This document shows positions 1-9,948 of a stretch of 64,000 nucleotides of DNA, one piece after another (positions within the stretch are counted from its first letter, which is position 1; each line of letters opens with the position of its first letter). Both the position numbers and the translations under genes were made by a program. Origin of the DNA: Oceanimonas sp. GK1 (GTDB lineage Bacteria; Pseudomonadota; Gammaproteobacteria; Enterobacterales; Aeromonadaceae); assembly GCF_000243075.1 (NCBI RefSeq), contig NC_016745.1:1067501-1131500 (forward strand). Direction: 5' to 3'. Below the pieces are notes generated by a model that saw nothing but the letters and a program-made list of their open reading frames with translations, searched no databases and had not been told where the DNA came from.

Positions 1-1644
<1,644 letters not shown>

Positions 1645-1727
1645 ACAACACCCAAGAAGTGTGAGAGACTTGTAGTCTCGAGAACAAAACAGATTCATCA
1701 CAAAGCTTTTTTCGAATTCAAGTTTAA

Positions 1728-1845
1728 TGCCTGGCGGCCATAGCGTTGTGGAACCACCTGACTCCATGCCGAACTCAGCAGTGAAACGCACCCGCGCCGA
1801 TGATAGTGTGGCAGCTGCCATGTGAAAGTAGGTCACTGCCAGGCA
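1728..1845 (+). rRNA. rrf: 5S ribosomal RNA
   Basis: The 118-nt segment begins TGCCTGGCGGCCATAGCG and ends in CACTGCCAGGCA, so its two ends pair as the standard 5S helix I. The conserved CCATGCCGAACTCAG loop lies near 1766. It follows 23S by about 83 nt, as expected for a gammaproteobacterial rRNA operon. Confidence 0.97.
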
Positions 1846-1879
1846 CCCAATATAGTACTCCTGACTATACAGCTTTTGC

Positions 1880-1956
1880 GGAGCGGTAGTTCAGTTGGTT
1901 AGAATACCGGCCTGTCACGCCGGGGGTCGCGGGTTCGAGTCCCGTCCGCTCCGCCA
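1880..1956 (+). tRNA. tRNA-Asp (anticodon GTC)
   Basis: A 77-nt cloverleaf with the CCA end encoded. The acceptor arms GGAGCGG and CCGCTCC pair, the anticodon loop shows GTC at 1914-1916, and the T-loop is GGTTCGAGTCC. It is nearly identical to E. coli tRNA-Asp. It lies 34 nt after 5S and is probably cotranscribed with the rRNA operon, because distal Asp tRNAs are common there. Confidence 0.97.
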
Positions 1957-1964
1957 TCTTAAAG

Positions 1965-1998
1965 AAGCCCTTAGCTAGTTGATAGATAAGGGCTTTTT
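1965..1998 (+). terminator. Rho-independent terminator of the rRNA operon
   Basis: Arms AAGCCCTTA (1965-1973) and TAAGGGCTT (1987-1995) form a 9-bp stem followed by a run of T, immediately after tRNA-Asp. This closes the rrn transcript. Confidence 0.85.
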
Positions 1999-2101
1999 GC
2001 TGTTTTGCCTTCAGTCAAATCACTCACCCTCAATCTGTCAAGTCACCTCTCGTGACCAAAACGTGACCATTGGGTGACCTGAACCCGGTTTTGGCCGGGA
2101 C

Positions 2102-2833
2102 TCAGTGGCTGGTCAGGCGGCTCAGGTAGGGCTGGAGTGAAAAGCCCAGGCGTTTACTCAGCGCCCACTCCAGATCCTTAAGGGCTTTGGCATTGTCCGT
2201 GGCGCGGCTGGTGCCGGCAAATACCACCCAGTTACCACTGCCGGTCAGGCAGGAGCGAACATCACAAAAGCGCGTTTGCAGGCGCTGCATAAATTCATCG
2301 TTCTGATGATTATTCCAACAGTTCAGCACCAGCCAGCCACCGGTTTTGAGCTGGCGGTGGCAGTTGTCGAGAAACCCGGCCGAGAGCTGCTTTGGCTCCA
2401 CATCATCGGCGTTGTACAGATCGCTGAAAATCACATCCAGCTTCTTGCCCTGATAGTCACGCATAAAAACGAAGGCATCGGCCTGATGCAGTTGCAGTCG
2501 TTTACCCTGTGGCAGCTGAAAGCAGCGCTGTGCGGCTTCTATTACGGCCGGGCGCAGTTCCACGGCCTGCTGCTTTAATCCGGCAATACCGGTATGCAGG
2601 CAGGTATTCAGGGTGCCGGCCCCCAGCCCCAGCGTCAGGGTGTGTTTGGGGGTGTTAAACAGCAGCACCAGCAACATGGCCCTGACATATTCAAGCTGAG
2701 GCACATGGGGTTCACTTTTCTGCCAGCTGCTTTGGGCATCCGGGCCGCCAAAATTCAGCGTGCGCACTCCTTCTGACTCCAAAACCCGGATCGGACCGAA
2801 TTCATCCCGAGCACTGAAAATTTCCTGCGGCAT
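2102..2833 (-). CDS. Spermidine-synthase-like methyltransferase-fold protein
   Basis: The 243-residue protein has the Rossmann fold of the spermidine synthase/SAM-dependent methyltransferase superfamily. A glycine-rich GLGAGTLN loop lies at about residues 69-76, an acidic strand end VELRP at 91-95, and DLYNAD at about 138-143 where polyamine synthases carry their catalytic Asp. The start at 2833 is chosen because GGAGAAGG precedes it at good spacing; the frame stays open further upstream but without a ribosome site. The protein is shorter than true SpeE (about 285 residues) and lacks a recognisable SpeE N-terminal domain, so a different, unknown substrate is likely. It is divergent from the ABC export genes at 2999. 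Confidence 0.8.
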   Translation of the reverse strand: MPQEIFSARDEFGPIRVLESEGVRTLNFGGPDAQSSWQKSEPHVPQLEYVRAMLLVLLFNTPKHTLTLGLGAGTLNTCLHTGIAGLKQQAVELRPAVIEAAQRCFQLPQGKRLQLHQADAFVFMRDYQGKKLDVIFSDLYNADDVEPKQLSAGFLDNCHRQLKTGGWLVLNCWNNHQNDEFMQRLQTRFCDVRSCLTGSGNWVVFAGTSRATDNAKALKDLEWALSKRLGFSLQPYLSRLTSH

Positions 2834-2998
2834 AACACACCTTCTCCGGGCAAAGCACCATTCTAACTCAGCACAGCAGAAGGAGAAAAAAACGCCGGGA
2901 TGGCCGGGGCTGTGAGCATGTTGAAATATGCACCATGGCGCCAATAGAGAGCAGCGCATAGGCTTTGGATAGTCCGTTCTGTCGTTAACGGGAATCCC

Positions 2999-3724
2999 AT
3001 GTCTCCACCCAAACACGCTGATCTGCCCGCCTTTCACAGCGAAGGACTGACCAAAACCTATGGCGAAGGAGGGGCTGCCGTGCAGGCCCTACGCGGGGTG
3101 GACCTGACCTTGCCCGCCGGTGAGCTGGTGGTGCTGCTCGGTCCGTCGGGCAGCGGTAAATCCACCCTGCTTAACCTGCTGGGCGGGCTGGACCGGCCAA
3201 GCGCAGGGCGGCTCTGGTTCTTTGAGCAGGAGCTGAGTGCCATGGATGACGCCGGCATCACCCATTACCGGCGTCATCATGTGGGCTTTGTGTTTCAGTC
3301 CTACAACCTGATGCCAAGCCTGACCGCCGAGGAAAATGTTGAGCTGGTGACCGAGCTGGTGGAGACCCCCATGGTGGCAAGGGAGGCGCTGGAGCGCGTG
3401 GGGCTCGGCCGGCGCGGCCATCATTTCCCTTCCCAGTTGTCCGGCGGTGAGCAGCAGCGGGTAGCCATTGCCCGGGCCATTGCCAAACGTCCGACCGTCC
3501 TGTTGTGCGACGAGCCCACCGGTGCCCTCGACAGCGCCACCGGCCGAATGGTGCTGGGGGTATTGCAACAGGTGAACCGGGAGCTGGGTACCACTGTGCT
3601 GATCGTCACCCACGCGGCGGCGACCGCCGCCATGGCCCACCGAGTGATCCACTTTGCCGATGGCCGGGTTCGTGACGTGCTGACGTCCGAGCATCAGCTT
3701 GATGCCGGCCGCATTGAGTGGTGA
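2999..3724 (+). CDS. ABC transporter ATP-binding protein, LolD/MacB/DevA type
   Basis: This 241-residue ATPase should energise the neighbouring FtsX-type permease. Walker [10 protein letters not shown] lies at residues 48-56, the Q-loop glutamine at about 100, the signature LSGGEQQ at 147-153, and Walker [13 protein letters not shown] near 167. These features, especially the family's [11 protein letters not shown] run, mark the MacB/LolD/DevA subfamily, which works with FtsX-like permeases by a pulling mechanism at the periplasmic face. It is followed after 6 nt by the permease and then a membrane-fusion protein, so the three form one operon. The substrate is not apparent. Confidence 0.93.
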   Translation: MSPPKHADLPAFHSEGLTKTYGEGGAAVQALRGVDLTLPAGELVVLLGPSGSGKSTLLNLLGGLDRPSAGRLWFFEQELSAMDDAGITHYRRHHVGFVFQSYNLMPSLTAEENVELVTELVETPMVAREALERVGLGRRGHHFPSQLSGGEQQRVAIARAIAKRPTVLLCDEPTGALDSATGRMVLGVLQQVNRELGTTVLIVTHAAATAAMAHRVIHFADGRVRDVLTSEHQLDAGRIEW

Positions 3725-3730
3725 CCGTCC

Positions 3731-6085
3731 ATGGCGACCATGCTCAACCGCAAGTTGCGCCGGGATCTGTGGCAAATTCGCGGCCAGGCCCTGGCCATCG
3801 GCCTGGTGGTGGCGCTGGGAGTCATGTTGCTGGTGATGATGCATGGCCTGGTCAACTCCCTTGGCGATACCCGCGACAGTTACTACCAGCGCTACCGGCT
3901 GGCGGAGGTGTTCGCACCGGTCAAGCGGGCGCCGAAGCGGCTGCTAAGGGCGGTGTCTGCACTGCCCGGAGTGGCCCTGGCGGAAGGGCGGATCATCGGC
4001 GCCGGCCGGCTCACACTGCCCACGGAGGAGGTGCCCATACCCGTGCGGCTGGTCTCCTTGCCCGGCCGCATCAACCAGCTTCGGCTGACCGCCGGGCGTT
4101 TGCCTGAGCCAGTGCGACAGCAGGAAGTCTTGCTGCTGAACACCTTTGCCAAGGCGCAGGGGTTACGACCAGGGGACCGTCTTGAGCTGACCCTGAACGG
4201 CCGTCGGGAACGGCTGACGGTGGTGGGCCTGGCCATGGCACCGGAGTTTCTTTACGTGACCCCGCCCGGGGAATTGGTGCCCGACGATGGCCGCTTTGCG
4301 GTGATCTGGATGCACGGCGAGGCACTGGCCGACGCTCTGGATCTGAATGGGGCCGTCAATGAGTTCCTGATCCGTCATAGTACCAATATTCCCTTGCCGG
4401 CGCTGATCGCGGCGCTGGACCGGCTGCTGGCTCCCTACGGCGCCCTGGGCGCCTATCCGCGCGCCGAGCATCTCTCCGATCGCTTTATTCATGAAGAAAT
4501 TGACGGGCTGCGGGTGTCGGCGCGCATACTGCCGCCGGTGTTCCTCGGGGTGGCCGCTTTCTTGCTGTACATCATGTTGTCGCGCATGGTGCAGGCAGAG
4601 CGGGAGCAAATCGGTCTGCTCAAGGCATTCGGGCACAGCAACCCTGAGGTAGGGCTGCACTATCTCAGGTTCGTGCTGGTCATTGCCCTTGGCGGCGCGC
4701 TGGCCGGTGTGGGGCTGGGCTACGGTTGCGGTTATTACCTGGCCGGGGTGTACCAGCTTTATTACCACTTCCCCTACCTGATGTTTCGCATCGAGCCCGA
4801 GGTGCTGCTGCTAGGTACCTTGATCAGCATGGCCGCGGCCTCGGCGGGCTGTATGCTGGTGTTACGGCGAGTATGGGCCCTGGCGCCGGTGGCGGCCATG
4901 CGCCCGCCGGTGCCGACCGACTTCAGCCGCAGCCTGCGCTTTGGTCCGGGCTGGCGGCGCTGGCTGGATCAGCCTGCGCGCATGGTGCTGCGCCAGTTGT
5001 GGCGGCGGCCGGTCAGGGCCCTTCTCACCGTGCTTGGCATTGCCCTCGGCATGGCGCTGTCGGTCGCCATGCTGACTGTGATGAGCGGCTTTGAACAGGC
5101 CCTGAACCTGCAGTTCGGGGTGATCGATCGCAGTGACGCCACCCTGACCTTTACCGAGCCGCGGGGGAGCAGCAGCCTGTATGCCCTCGGGCATGTGCCA
5201 GGGGTAGTGGCGGTAGAAGGCGTTCGTGAGGTGCCGGTGATCCTGCGTCATGACCGCCGGTATTATCGCGGTGCCGTAACTGGTCTGACGGTCGCGCCGC
5301 AACTCTATCGTGCCCTGGACAACCGCCAGCGTCCGTTGCGCCTTGAGGGCGAGGGGCTGGTGCTGGCCCGGCCATTGGCAACGCGGCTGGACATTGCGCC
5401 GGGCCAGCTGTTGCGGGTGGAGGTGCGTGAAGGCCGGCGACCGGTGCTGACGGTGCCGGTGACTGCGGTGGCCGATACCCTGCTGGGTGCTCCCGCCTTT
5501 ATGTCGCTGGCGGCCCTGAACCGGGCCATGAAGGAGCCGGACCGGGTTTCAGGAGCCTACCTGCGACTCGACCGCGCTCAACAGGCCCGGTTGTACCGGG
5601 AGCTGAAAACCATGCCAGTGGTGGCGGGCGTCAGCCTCAGGGCGGAGCGGCGGGCGGCATTTCGGCAGGTGATGGACAGCGGCGCCGGCGCCACCCGCTA
5701 TATTATCAGCGCCATGGCCGGCATCATTACCTTTGGCATTGTGTTTAACGCGGCCCGGGTGGCCTTTGCCGAGCGGACGAGGGAGCTGGCCTGTCTGCGT
5801 ATACTGGGAATGACCAGCGCCGAAACCGGCCTGGTGTTGCTGGGGGAGCTGGGTGGATTGACCCTGGCAGCGCTACCGCTGGGTTCACTGCTGGGGTATG
5901 GGCTGTCTCAGGCCGCTGCGGCGGGATTCAGTACCGAGCTGTACCAAGTCTCGGCCGAGCTGGACCCGGCCAGCCATGTCTGGTCGGTGCTGACCGTGCT
6001 GGTGTCCGCTGCTTTTTCGGCGGTCCTGGTACAGCGGGACATTAACCGCCTGGATCTGGTGTCGGCCCAGGCCATCAGGGATTGA
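3731..6085 (+). CDS. FtsX-like ABC transporter permease (tandem MacB-type)
   Basis: A 784-residue inner-membrane protein. An N-terminal helix lies at about residues 15-37, followed by a large periplasmic domain to about 265, then three helices to about 395 (the first FtsX domain). A second, similar half begins near 425 with GIALGMALSVAMLTVM, has another periplasmic domain, and ends in the second FtsX block after about 660. This duplicated layout is that of LolC/E-like and YbbP-type permeases fused head to tail. It sits between the ATPase and an HlyD-type adaptor, so it should be the membrane part of an export or lipid-handling complex. The substrate is unknown. Confidence 0.9.
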   Translation: MATMLNRKLRRDLWQIRGQALAIGLVVALGVMLLVMMHGLVNSLGDTRDSYYQRYRLAEVFAPVKRAPKRLLRAVSALPGVALAEGRIIGAGRLTLPTEEVPIPVRLVSLPGRINQLRLTAGRLPEPVRQQEVLLLNTFAKAQGLRPGDRLELTLNGRRERLTVVGLAMAPEFLYVTPPGELVPDDGRFAVIWMHGEALADALDLNGAVNEFLIRHSTNIPLPALIAALDRLLAPYGALGAYPRAEHLSDRFIHEEIDGLRVSARILPPVFLGVAAFLLYIMLSRMVQAEREQIGLLKAFGHSNPEVGLHYLRFVLVIALGGALAGVGLGYGCGYYLAGVYQLYYHFPYLMFRIEPEVLLLGTLISMAAASAGCMLVLRRVWALAPVAAMRPPVPTDFSRSLRFGPGWRRWLDQPARMVLRQLWRRPVRALLTVLGIALGMALSVAMLTVMSGFEQALNLQFGVIDRSDATLTFTEPRGSSSLYALGHVPGVVAVEGVREVPVILRHDRRYYRGAVTGLTVAPQLYRALDNRQRPLRLEGEGLVLARPLATRLDIAPGQLLRVEVREGRRPVLTVPVTAVADTLLGAPAFMSLAALNRAMKEPDRVSGAYLRLDRAQQARLYRELKTMPVVAGVSLRAERRAAFRQVMDSGAGATRYIISAMAGIITFGIVFNAARVAFAERTRELACLRILGMTSAETGLVLLGELGGLTLAALPLGSLLGYGLSQAAAAGFSTELYQVSAELDPASHVWSVLTVLVSAAFSAVLVQRDINRLDLVSAQAIRD

Positions 6086-6089
6086 TTGA

Positions 6090-7295
6090 ATGGCGCTGCT
6101 CTCATCACGCAAAGGCCTAGCGATAGCGGTACTGGTGCTGGTGGTCGTGCTGGTGTACGGGCTTTGGCCCGAACCCCGGCCAGTGGACACCGGCGTGGTA
6201 CGTCGTGAGCCGATGGCCCTGACCATAGTGGAGGAGGGACGTACCCGTGTGCGCCAGTCCTACCTGGTGACGGCGCCGGTGGATGGCCGCTTGTTGCGGG
6301 TCACCCTGGAAGCGGGAGACGAGGTGCATCAGGGTCAGGAAGTGGCCCGGCTGCTGCCGGTGATGGCGGGGTTGCTGGACAGCCGCACTCAAGATCAGGC
6401 TCAGGCCGCCCGAAATGGTGCCCGGGCGGCACTGGCGGCGGCCCGGGCCGAGGTGGCCGAGGCCGAGGCCGGTCGGCGGCTGGCGGAGGATCAATTGGCG
6501 CGCAACCGTCCGTTGCAGGCGCAGGGTGACATTTCGGCGGCCCAGTGGCAGCGTCTGCGTCAGGAGTTCAGCGTGGCAGTGGCCCGGCTGGAGGCGGCCC
6601 AGGCGGCGGTGGCGGTGCGTGAGGCGGAGTTGACTTCGGCTGAAGCCTTGTTGCAGGAGAACGCCGGCACATCGGGCGCTGCCGGCGTGGGGTTGCCGGC
6701 CCCCATCGGCGGACAGGTGTTGCAACGCTTGCTGCAGGGGGAAGCCGTGATCTCCGCGGGGACGCCCATTCTCGAGCTGGGCAATGTGGCCCGGGATCTG
6801 GAAGTGCTGGTGGAGCTGCCGTCTGCCGAGGCGGTGCGGGTGTCGACCGGTGACGAGGTAGAAATCGCACATTGGGGCGGACCGGACGTGCTGATGGGGA
6901 AGGTGGAGCGGATTGAGCCCAGGGGCTTTACCAAATTCTCCGCCCTGGGCGTGGAAGAGCAACGGGTAAATGTGCTGATCCGTTTTCTCGGTAACCCTGA
7001 AGCGCGGCGTGGGCTGGGACACGGTTACCGGGTGGAAGCGCGCATTCGCATCTGGCAGGGTGACAATGTGCTGACCGCGCCTTCCGGCGCGCTGTTCCGC
7101 CATCAGGGGCAGTGGGCGGTGCTGGTGGTTGATCACGGCCGGGCCCGGCTGACACCGGTGCAGGTAGGCAAGGACAACGGTCAGCGGGCCGAAATTCTGG
7201 ACGGCTTGCGCGAAGGCCAGCAACTGGTGCTATATCCGGATCCCGGCCTGGCCGACGGGGCCCGCATTGCGCCGGGCCCCGCGGACGGACGTTAA
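6090..7295 (+). CDS. HlyD/MacA-family periplasmic adaptor
   Basis: A 401-residue membrane-fusion protein. One anchor helix lies at about residues 9-25. It is followed by a lipoyl-like half (VTAPVDGRLLRVTLEAGDEV), an Ala/Glu/Arg-rich coiled-coil hairpin at about 105-190, the second lipoyl half (PAPIGGQVLQRLLQGEAVISAG), and beta-barrel domains. It starts 4 nt after the permease stop. The operon resembles cyanobacterial DevBCA (adaptor, permease, ATPase), which exports glycolipid through a TolC channel; no outer-membrane channel gene is next door. Its TAA stop shares the four bases TTAA with the stop of convergent pyrI, leaving no room for a terminator. Confidence 0.9.
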   Translation: MALLSSRKGLAIAVLVLVVVLVYGLWPEPRPVDTGVVRREPMALTIVEEGRTRVRQSYLVTAPVDGRLLRVTLEAGDEVHQGQEVARLLPVMAGLLDSRTQDQAQAARNGARAALAAARAEVAEAEAGRRLAEDQLARNRPLQAQGDISAAQWQRLRQEFSVAVARLEAAQAAVAVREAELTSAEALLQENAGTSGAAGVGLPAPIGGQVLQRLLQGEAVISAGTPILELGNVARDLEVLVELPSAEAVRVSTGDEVEIAHWGGPDVLMGKVERIEPRGFTKFSALGVEEQRVNVLIRFLGNPEARRGLGHGYRVEARIRIWQGDNVLTAPSGALFRHQGQWAVLVVDHGRARLTPVQVGKDNGQRAEILDGLREGQQLVLYPDPGLADGARIAPGPADGR

Positions 7296-7747
7296 AGCAC
7301 CATCATGTCGCGCTGGAATGACTTCTCGCAGTAGCGGCAGCGAAACATCACCTGGTGGCGTACCGCCCGTACCCGAAACTTGCTGCTCACTGGTTCCCGG
7401 TGGCTGATGCAGTTGCCGTTGGGGCAGGAAAATACGCCTTCCACCTGTTCGGGCAGTTGCAGCTGCAGCTTTTCCACCACTTCAAAGTCTTCGATCAGGT
7501 TGACCGTGGCTTCGGGCGCAAACAGCGCCAGCTGGTTGGCCTGGGCGGAGGATAACCGTACGTTCTCCACCTTGATGATGTCCTTGGCCCCCAGCGCCTT
7601 GGACGGCAGGTTGAGCCCCACGGTAATGCGTTCCCGGTTCTCTGCCAGGCCAAACAGCTGCAGAATGCGGATGCCCTGGCCGGCGGGAATATGGTCGATC
7701 ACGGTGCCGTTGTGAATGGCCTCGACTTGCAGTTGGGTTTTGTTCAC
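7292..7747 (-). CDS. pyrI: Aspartate carbamoyltransferase regulatory chain
   Basis: A 151-residue PyrI (E. coli 153). It binds CTP/ATP in its N-terminal allosteric domain and attaches to PyrB through a zinc domain. The four zinc cysteines are at residues 108, 113, 137 and 140 (CPNGNC...CRYC), matching 109/114/138/141 of E. coli. The start lies 9 nt after pyrB, so the two form the pyrBI operon making the class B, allosterically controlled enzyme of pyrimidine synthesis. Confidence 0.98.
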   Translation of the reverse strand: MNKTQLQVEAIHNGTVIDHIPAGQGIRILQLFGLAENRERITVGLNLPSKALGAKDIIKVENVRLSSAQANQLALFAPEATVNLIEDFEVVEKLQLQLPEQVEGVFSCPNGNCISHREPVSSKFRVRAVRHQVMFRCRYCEKSFQRDMMVL

Positions 7748-7756
7748 GGCTGCTCC

Positions 7757-8680
7757 TTACAGGGTTTCGTTCAATACCAGCGCCAGCAGGGCCTGGCGGG
7801 CGTAAACGCCGTTTTCGGCCTGCTCGAAGTAATAGGCGTAGGGGGTGTCGTCCACCTCTACCGTGATCTCGTCGATGCGGGGCAGCGGGTGCAGTACCTT
7901 GAGGCTGTCCTTGGCGTTGTCCAGCACCTGGGGCGTCAGTACGTATTTGGAGGCCACGTGCATGTATTCGGTTTCGTCAAACCGCTCCTTCTGCACCCGG
8001 GTCATGTACAGAATGTCGAGCTCGTCCATCACCTCTTCCATGCTGTCGCGGAATTCGAAGTTGATGCCTTTTTCCACCAGCTCCTCGCACAGGTAGTCGG
8101 GCATGGCCAGGGCCTGGGGAGCGATAAAGTAGAATTTGCAGCCGAACAGGCTGAGTGCTTGGGTGAGCGAGTGCACGGTGCGGCCGTATTTCAGGTCGCC
8201 CACAAAGGCCACGGTCAGCCCCTGCAGGGTGCCCTGGGTTTCGTAGATGGTGAACAGATCCAGCAGCGTCTGGGTGGGGTGCTGGTTGGAGCCGTCGCCG
8301 GCGTTGATCACCGGCACCGAGGAAAACTCCGCCGCCAGCCGCGCCGCGCCTTCCTGAGGGTGGCGCATCACGAAGGCATCGCTGTAGGAGCTGATGATCT
8401 TCACCGAGTCGGCCAGGGTTTCGCCCTTTTTGGCCAGCGAGGTGCTGCCGCTGTCGGAAAAGCCGATGACGGCGCCGCCCAGACGATGCACGGCGGTTTC
8501 AAATGACAGCCGGGTGCGGGTGGAGGCTTCAAAAAAGCAGCTTGCCACCACCTTGTGCTTCAGCAGCTCGGGTCGGGGATGGGTCTTGAGCATGACGGCG
8601 GTATCGATGACCAGCTCCAGCTCGGCGCGGGTAAAGTCGGATATGGAAATGACATGCTTTTGATATAGAGGGTTCGCCAT
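7757..8680 (-). CDS. pyrB: Aspartate carbamoyltransferase catalytic chain
   Basis: PyrB condenses carbamoyl phosphate and aspartate, the first committed step of pyrimidine synthesis, in the cytoplasm. The 307 residues run collinear with E. coli PyrB from MANPLYQKH onward. Carbamoyl-phosphate site STRTR lies at 53-57, with [18 protein letters not shown] and VLHPLPR also present. The start at 8680 is favoured over the ATG two codons upstream (8686) because it is the E. coli start and overlaps the leader-peptide stop as TGATG, which suggests translational coupling. Transcription is probably controlled by the attenuator just upstream. Confidence 0.97.
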   Translation of the reverse strand: MANPLYQKHVISISDFTRAELELVIDTAVMLKTHPRPELLKHKVVASCFFEASTRTRLSFETAVHRLGGAVIGFSDSGSTSLAKKGETLADSVKIISSYSDAFVMRHPQEGAARLAAEFSSVPVINAGDGSNQHPTQTLLDLFTIYETQGTLQGLTVAFVGDLKYGRTVHSLTQALSLFGCKFYFIAPQALAMPDYLCEELVEKGINFEFRDSMEEVMDELDILYMTRVQKERFDETEYMHVASKYVLTPQVLDNAKDSLKVLHPLPRIDEITVEVDDTPYAYYFEQAENGVYARQALLALVLNETL

Positions 8681-8820
8681 CAGCAATGCTCTTCAAGTGG
8701 AATTCGGGCCATAAAAAAACCCCGGAGTGGGGCCATTGAAGTGACAGGATCGCAAAGGTCGAAGCCGGTGCCGGCAAGGAGCACCGCCGCAAGGGGGCAG
8801 CAGCCATGGGATTCAAGCAT
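8680..8820 (-). CDS. pyrL: pyrBI operon leader peptide (PyrL-like)
   Basis: A 46-codon frame in the pyrBI leader, very close in length to E. coli PyrL (44). It has its own ribosome site (GGAG six bases before the ATG) and starts about 25 nt after the predicted transcription start. It runs through the attenuator hairpin, which encodes the PLRGFF segment, so a translating ribosome could disrupt the terminator as in E. coli. Unlike E. coli, where the leader stops about 20 nt before pyrB (from memory), its TGA overlaps the pyrB ATG. I see no long U-rich pause tract upstream of the hairpin. The call rests on position and architecture, not on sequence identity. Confidence 0.7.
   Translation of the reverse strand: MLESHGCCPLAAVLLAGTGFDLCDPVTSMAPLRGFFMARIPLEEHC
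8713..8734 (-). terminator. pyrBI transcription attenuator
   Basis: Read on the minus strand, GGCCCC, a short loop ACTCC and GGGG are followed by seven T. This is an intrinsic terminator placed inside the leader peptide, about 33 nt before the pyrB start. High UTP in E. coli uncouples polymerase from the ribosome and allows termination; the same logic is inferred here. Confidence 0.8.
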
Positions 8821-8851
8821 GAAGGGCTCCGCGTATTTGCAAACCGTTCGG

Positions 8852-8879
8852 ATTATAGAGAAATGTGCGGCCAAAGCAA
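8852..8879 (-). promoter_or_regulatory. Promoter of pyrL-pyrBI
   Basis: On the minus strand a perfect -10 TATAAT (8852-8857) lies 16 bp after a -35-like TTGCTT (8874-8879). Transcription would start near 8845, giving a leader RNA of about 165 nt before pyrB. Confidence 0.65.
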
Positions 8880-8948
8880 AATGCGGTGAGGGGATGACCG
8901 CAAGCGGTGAAAGAGTGAGCGAACGCGCCGCGAGGGCGGAAAAAGCCC

Positions 8949-8976
8949 TTTACCTTTGATGGCGGCTGGATATAAT
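8949..8976 (+). promoter_or_regulatory. Promoter of tRNA-Trp
   Basis: A perfect TATAAT (8971-8976) is preceded at 16 bp by TTTACC (8949-8954). The tRNA begins 14 nt downstream of the -10 element. Confidence 0.65.
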
Positions 8977-8990
8977 TCGCCTCGTGTTGC

Positions 8991-9067
8991 AGGGGCATAG
9001 TTCCAATTGGTAGAACAGCGGTCTCCAAAACCGACGGTTGGGGGTTCGAATCCCTCTGCCCCTGCCA
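8991..9067 (+). tRNA. tRNA-Trp (anticodon CCA)
   Basis: Cloverleaf with acceptor arm AGGGGCA/TGCCCCT, anticodon CCA at 9025-9027 in the loop CTCCAAA, T-loop GGTTCGAATCC and an encoded CCA end. It is monocistronic, with its own promoter and terminator. An open frame that runs from inside this tRNA into holD is a reading-frame accident. Confidence 0.96.
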
Positions 9068-9078
9068 GCTTCACCGAA

Positions 9079-9106
9079 AAGGCCAGCCTCAGCGCTGGCC
9101 TTTTTC
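9079..9106 (+). terminator. Rho-independent terminator after tRNA-Trp
   Basis: Arms AAGGCCAGC and GCTGGCCTT around a 6-base loop, followed by TTTTT, 11 nt after the tRNA. Confidence 0.85.
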
Positions 9107-9120
9107 GTTACGGGGTGCTC

Positions 9121-9489
9121 ATGAAGCCATTATCATCGCAACTCTGGCAATTTCTCGGTTTGCCGGTATGGCACTGCGCCCATGCCGAGCGCCTGCCCCA
9201 TGCCCCTGTTGTTCCGGCCACTGCCGAGGTGCGGCTTATCGTCGGTCAGGGCCATCGCCTGCCGGCTGTCCTGCTGGCCGATCTCGTCCTGGCCCTGAAC
9301 GGTGTTCAGCCCGAAGTGGAAGATGAAACCGCCTGGCTGGCCGCCGGCCGTCCCGGTGCGCCCATTATGCTGGGCTTCAATTTGACCTCGGTTGCCGAGG
9401 ATCTGGCCTGGCAGGGCACACTGCCGCTTTCTTCTTCCCAAAAGCGCGAACTCTGGAGCCGGCTGTGCAGCCTGAATGCCGCCCGCTGA
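9121..9489 (+). CDS. holD: DNA polymerase III psi subunit
   Basis: A 122-residue HolD candidate. Psi bridges the clamp loader and the chi-SSB contact in the replisome. The identification rests on its size, on family-like features (EVRLIVGQGHRLPAVLLADLVLALN resembles the VRLVM...LPAL..PLVSDVLRAL segment of E. coli psi) and on the conserved holD-rimI gene pair. The start at 9121 follows the tRNA-Trp terminator; earlier in-frame codons lie in the tRNA. Its last 25 bases overlap rimI. HolD is poorly conserved, so sequence support alone is modest. Confidence 0.8.
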   Translation: MKPLSSQLWQFLGLPVWHCAHAERLPHAPVVPATAEVRLIVGQGHRLPAVLLADLVLALNGVQPEVEDETAWLAAGRPGAPIMLGFNLTSVAEDLAWQGTLPLSSSQKRELWSRLCSLNAAR

Positions 9490-9908
9490 CGCCGGCGGAT
9501 CTCGATGCCATGACGGCGCTGGAGCACTCTGCTCATGTTCATCCCTGGAGCCGGGGACTGCTGGCCGAGGCCTTTGGCGAGCGCTACTTTTCCGGCTCAC
9601 TCTGGCACCAGGGCGAATTGCTGGGCTATTTCATCGCCGACCGGGTGCTCGACGAAAGCACCCTGATGAACATCTGCGTGGCTCCCCGGTGGCAGGGCCG
9701 AGGGCTGGGACGGCAACTGCTGGAGCACTATTTTGCCCGCTGCCGGGCCCTGGGGCTCGGCTGGTTGTGGCTGGAAGTGCGCGCCTCAAACCGGTCGGCG
9801 CTGGGCCTTTATGTTGCCACCGGTTATGAGGAAAGCGGTCGTCGGCGCAATTATTATCCCACGGCCGAGGGCCATGAAGATGCCGTGCTGATGCAAAAGC
9901 GGCTCTAG
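9465..9908 (+). CDS. rimI: Ribosomal protein S18-alanine N-acetyltransferase
   Basis: A 147-residue GNAT enzyme that acetylates the N-terminal alanine of ribosomal protein S18. The acetyl-CoA loop is RWQGRGLGRQLL near residue 72. WLEVRASNRSALGLY and the C-terminal RRNYYPTAEGHEDAVLM are hallmarks of RimI. The GTG start at 9465 has GGAG seven bases upstream and lies inside holD, as in E. coli, implying coupled translation. Confidence 0.95.
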   Translation: MQPECRPLTPADLDAMTALEHSAHVHPWSRGLLAEAFGERYFSGSLWHQGELLGYFIADRVLDESTLMNICVAPRWQGRGLGRQLLEHYFARCRALGLGWLWLEVRASNRSALGLYVATGYEESGRRRNYYPTAEGHEDAVLMQKRL

Positions 9909-9948
9909 TTCCTATACTGGAAGGCACACACTCTCCCAGGGATGAAAC

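Noticed and set aside
9007-9120. N-terminal extension of holD starting inside tRNA-Trp
   Set aside because: It would translate the tRNA and its terminator. The ATG at 9121 is the sensible start.
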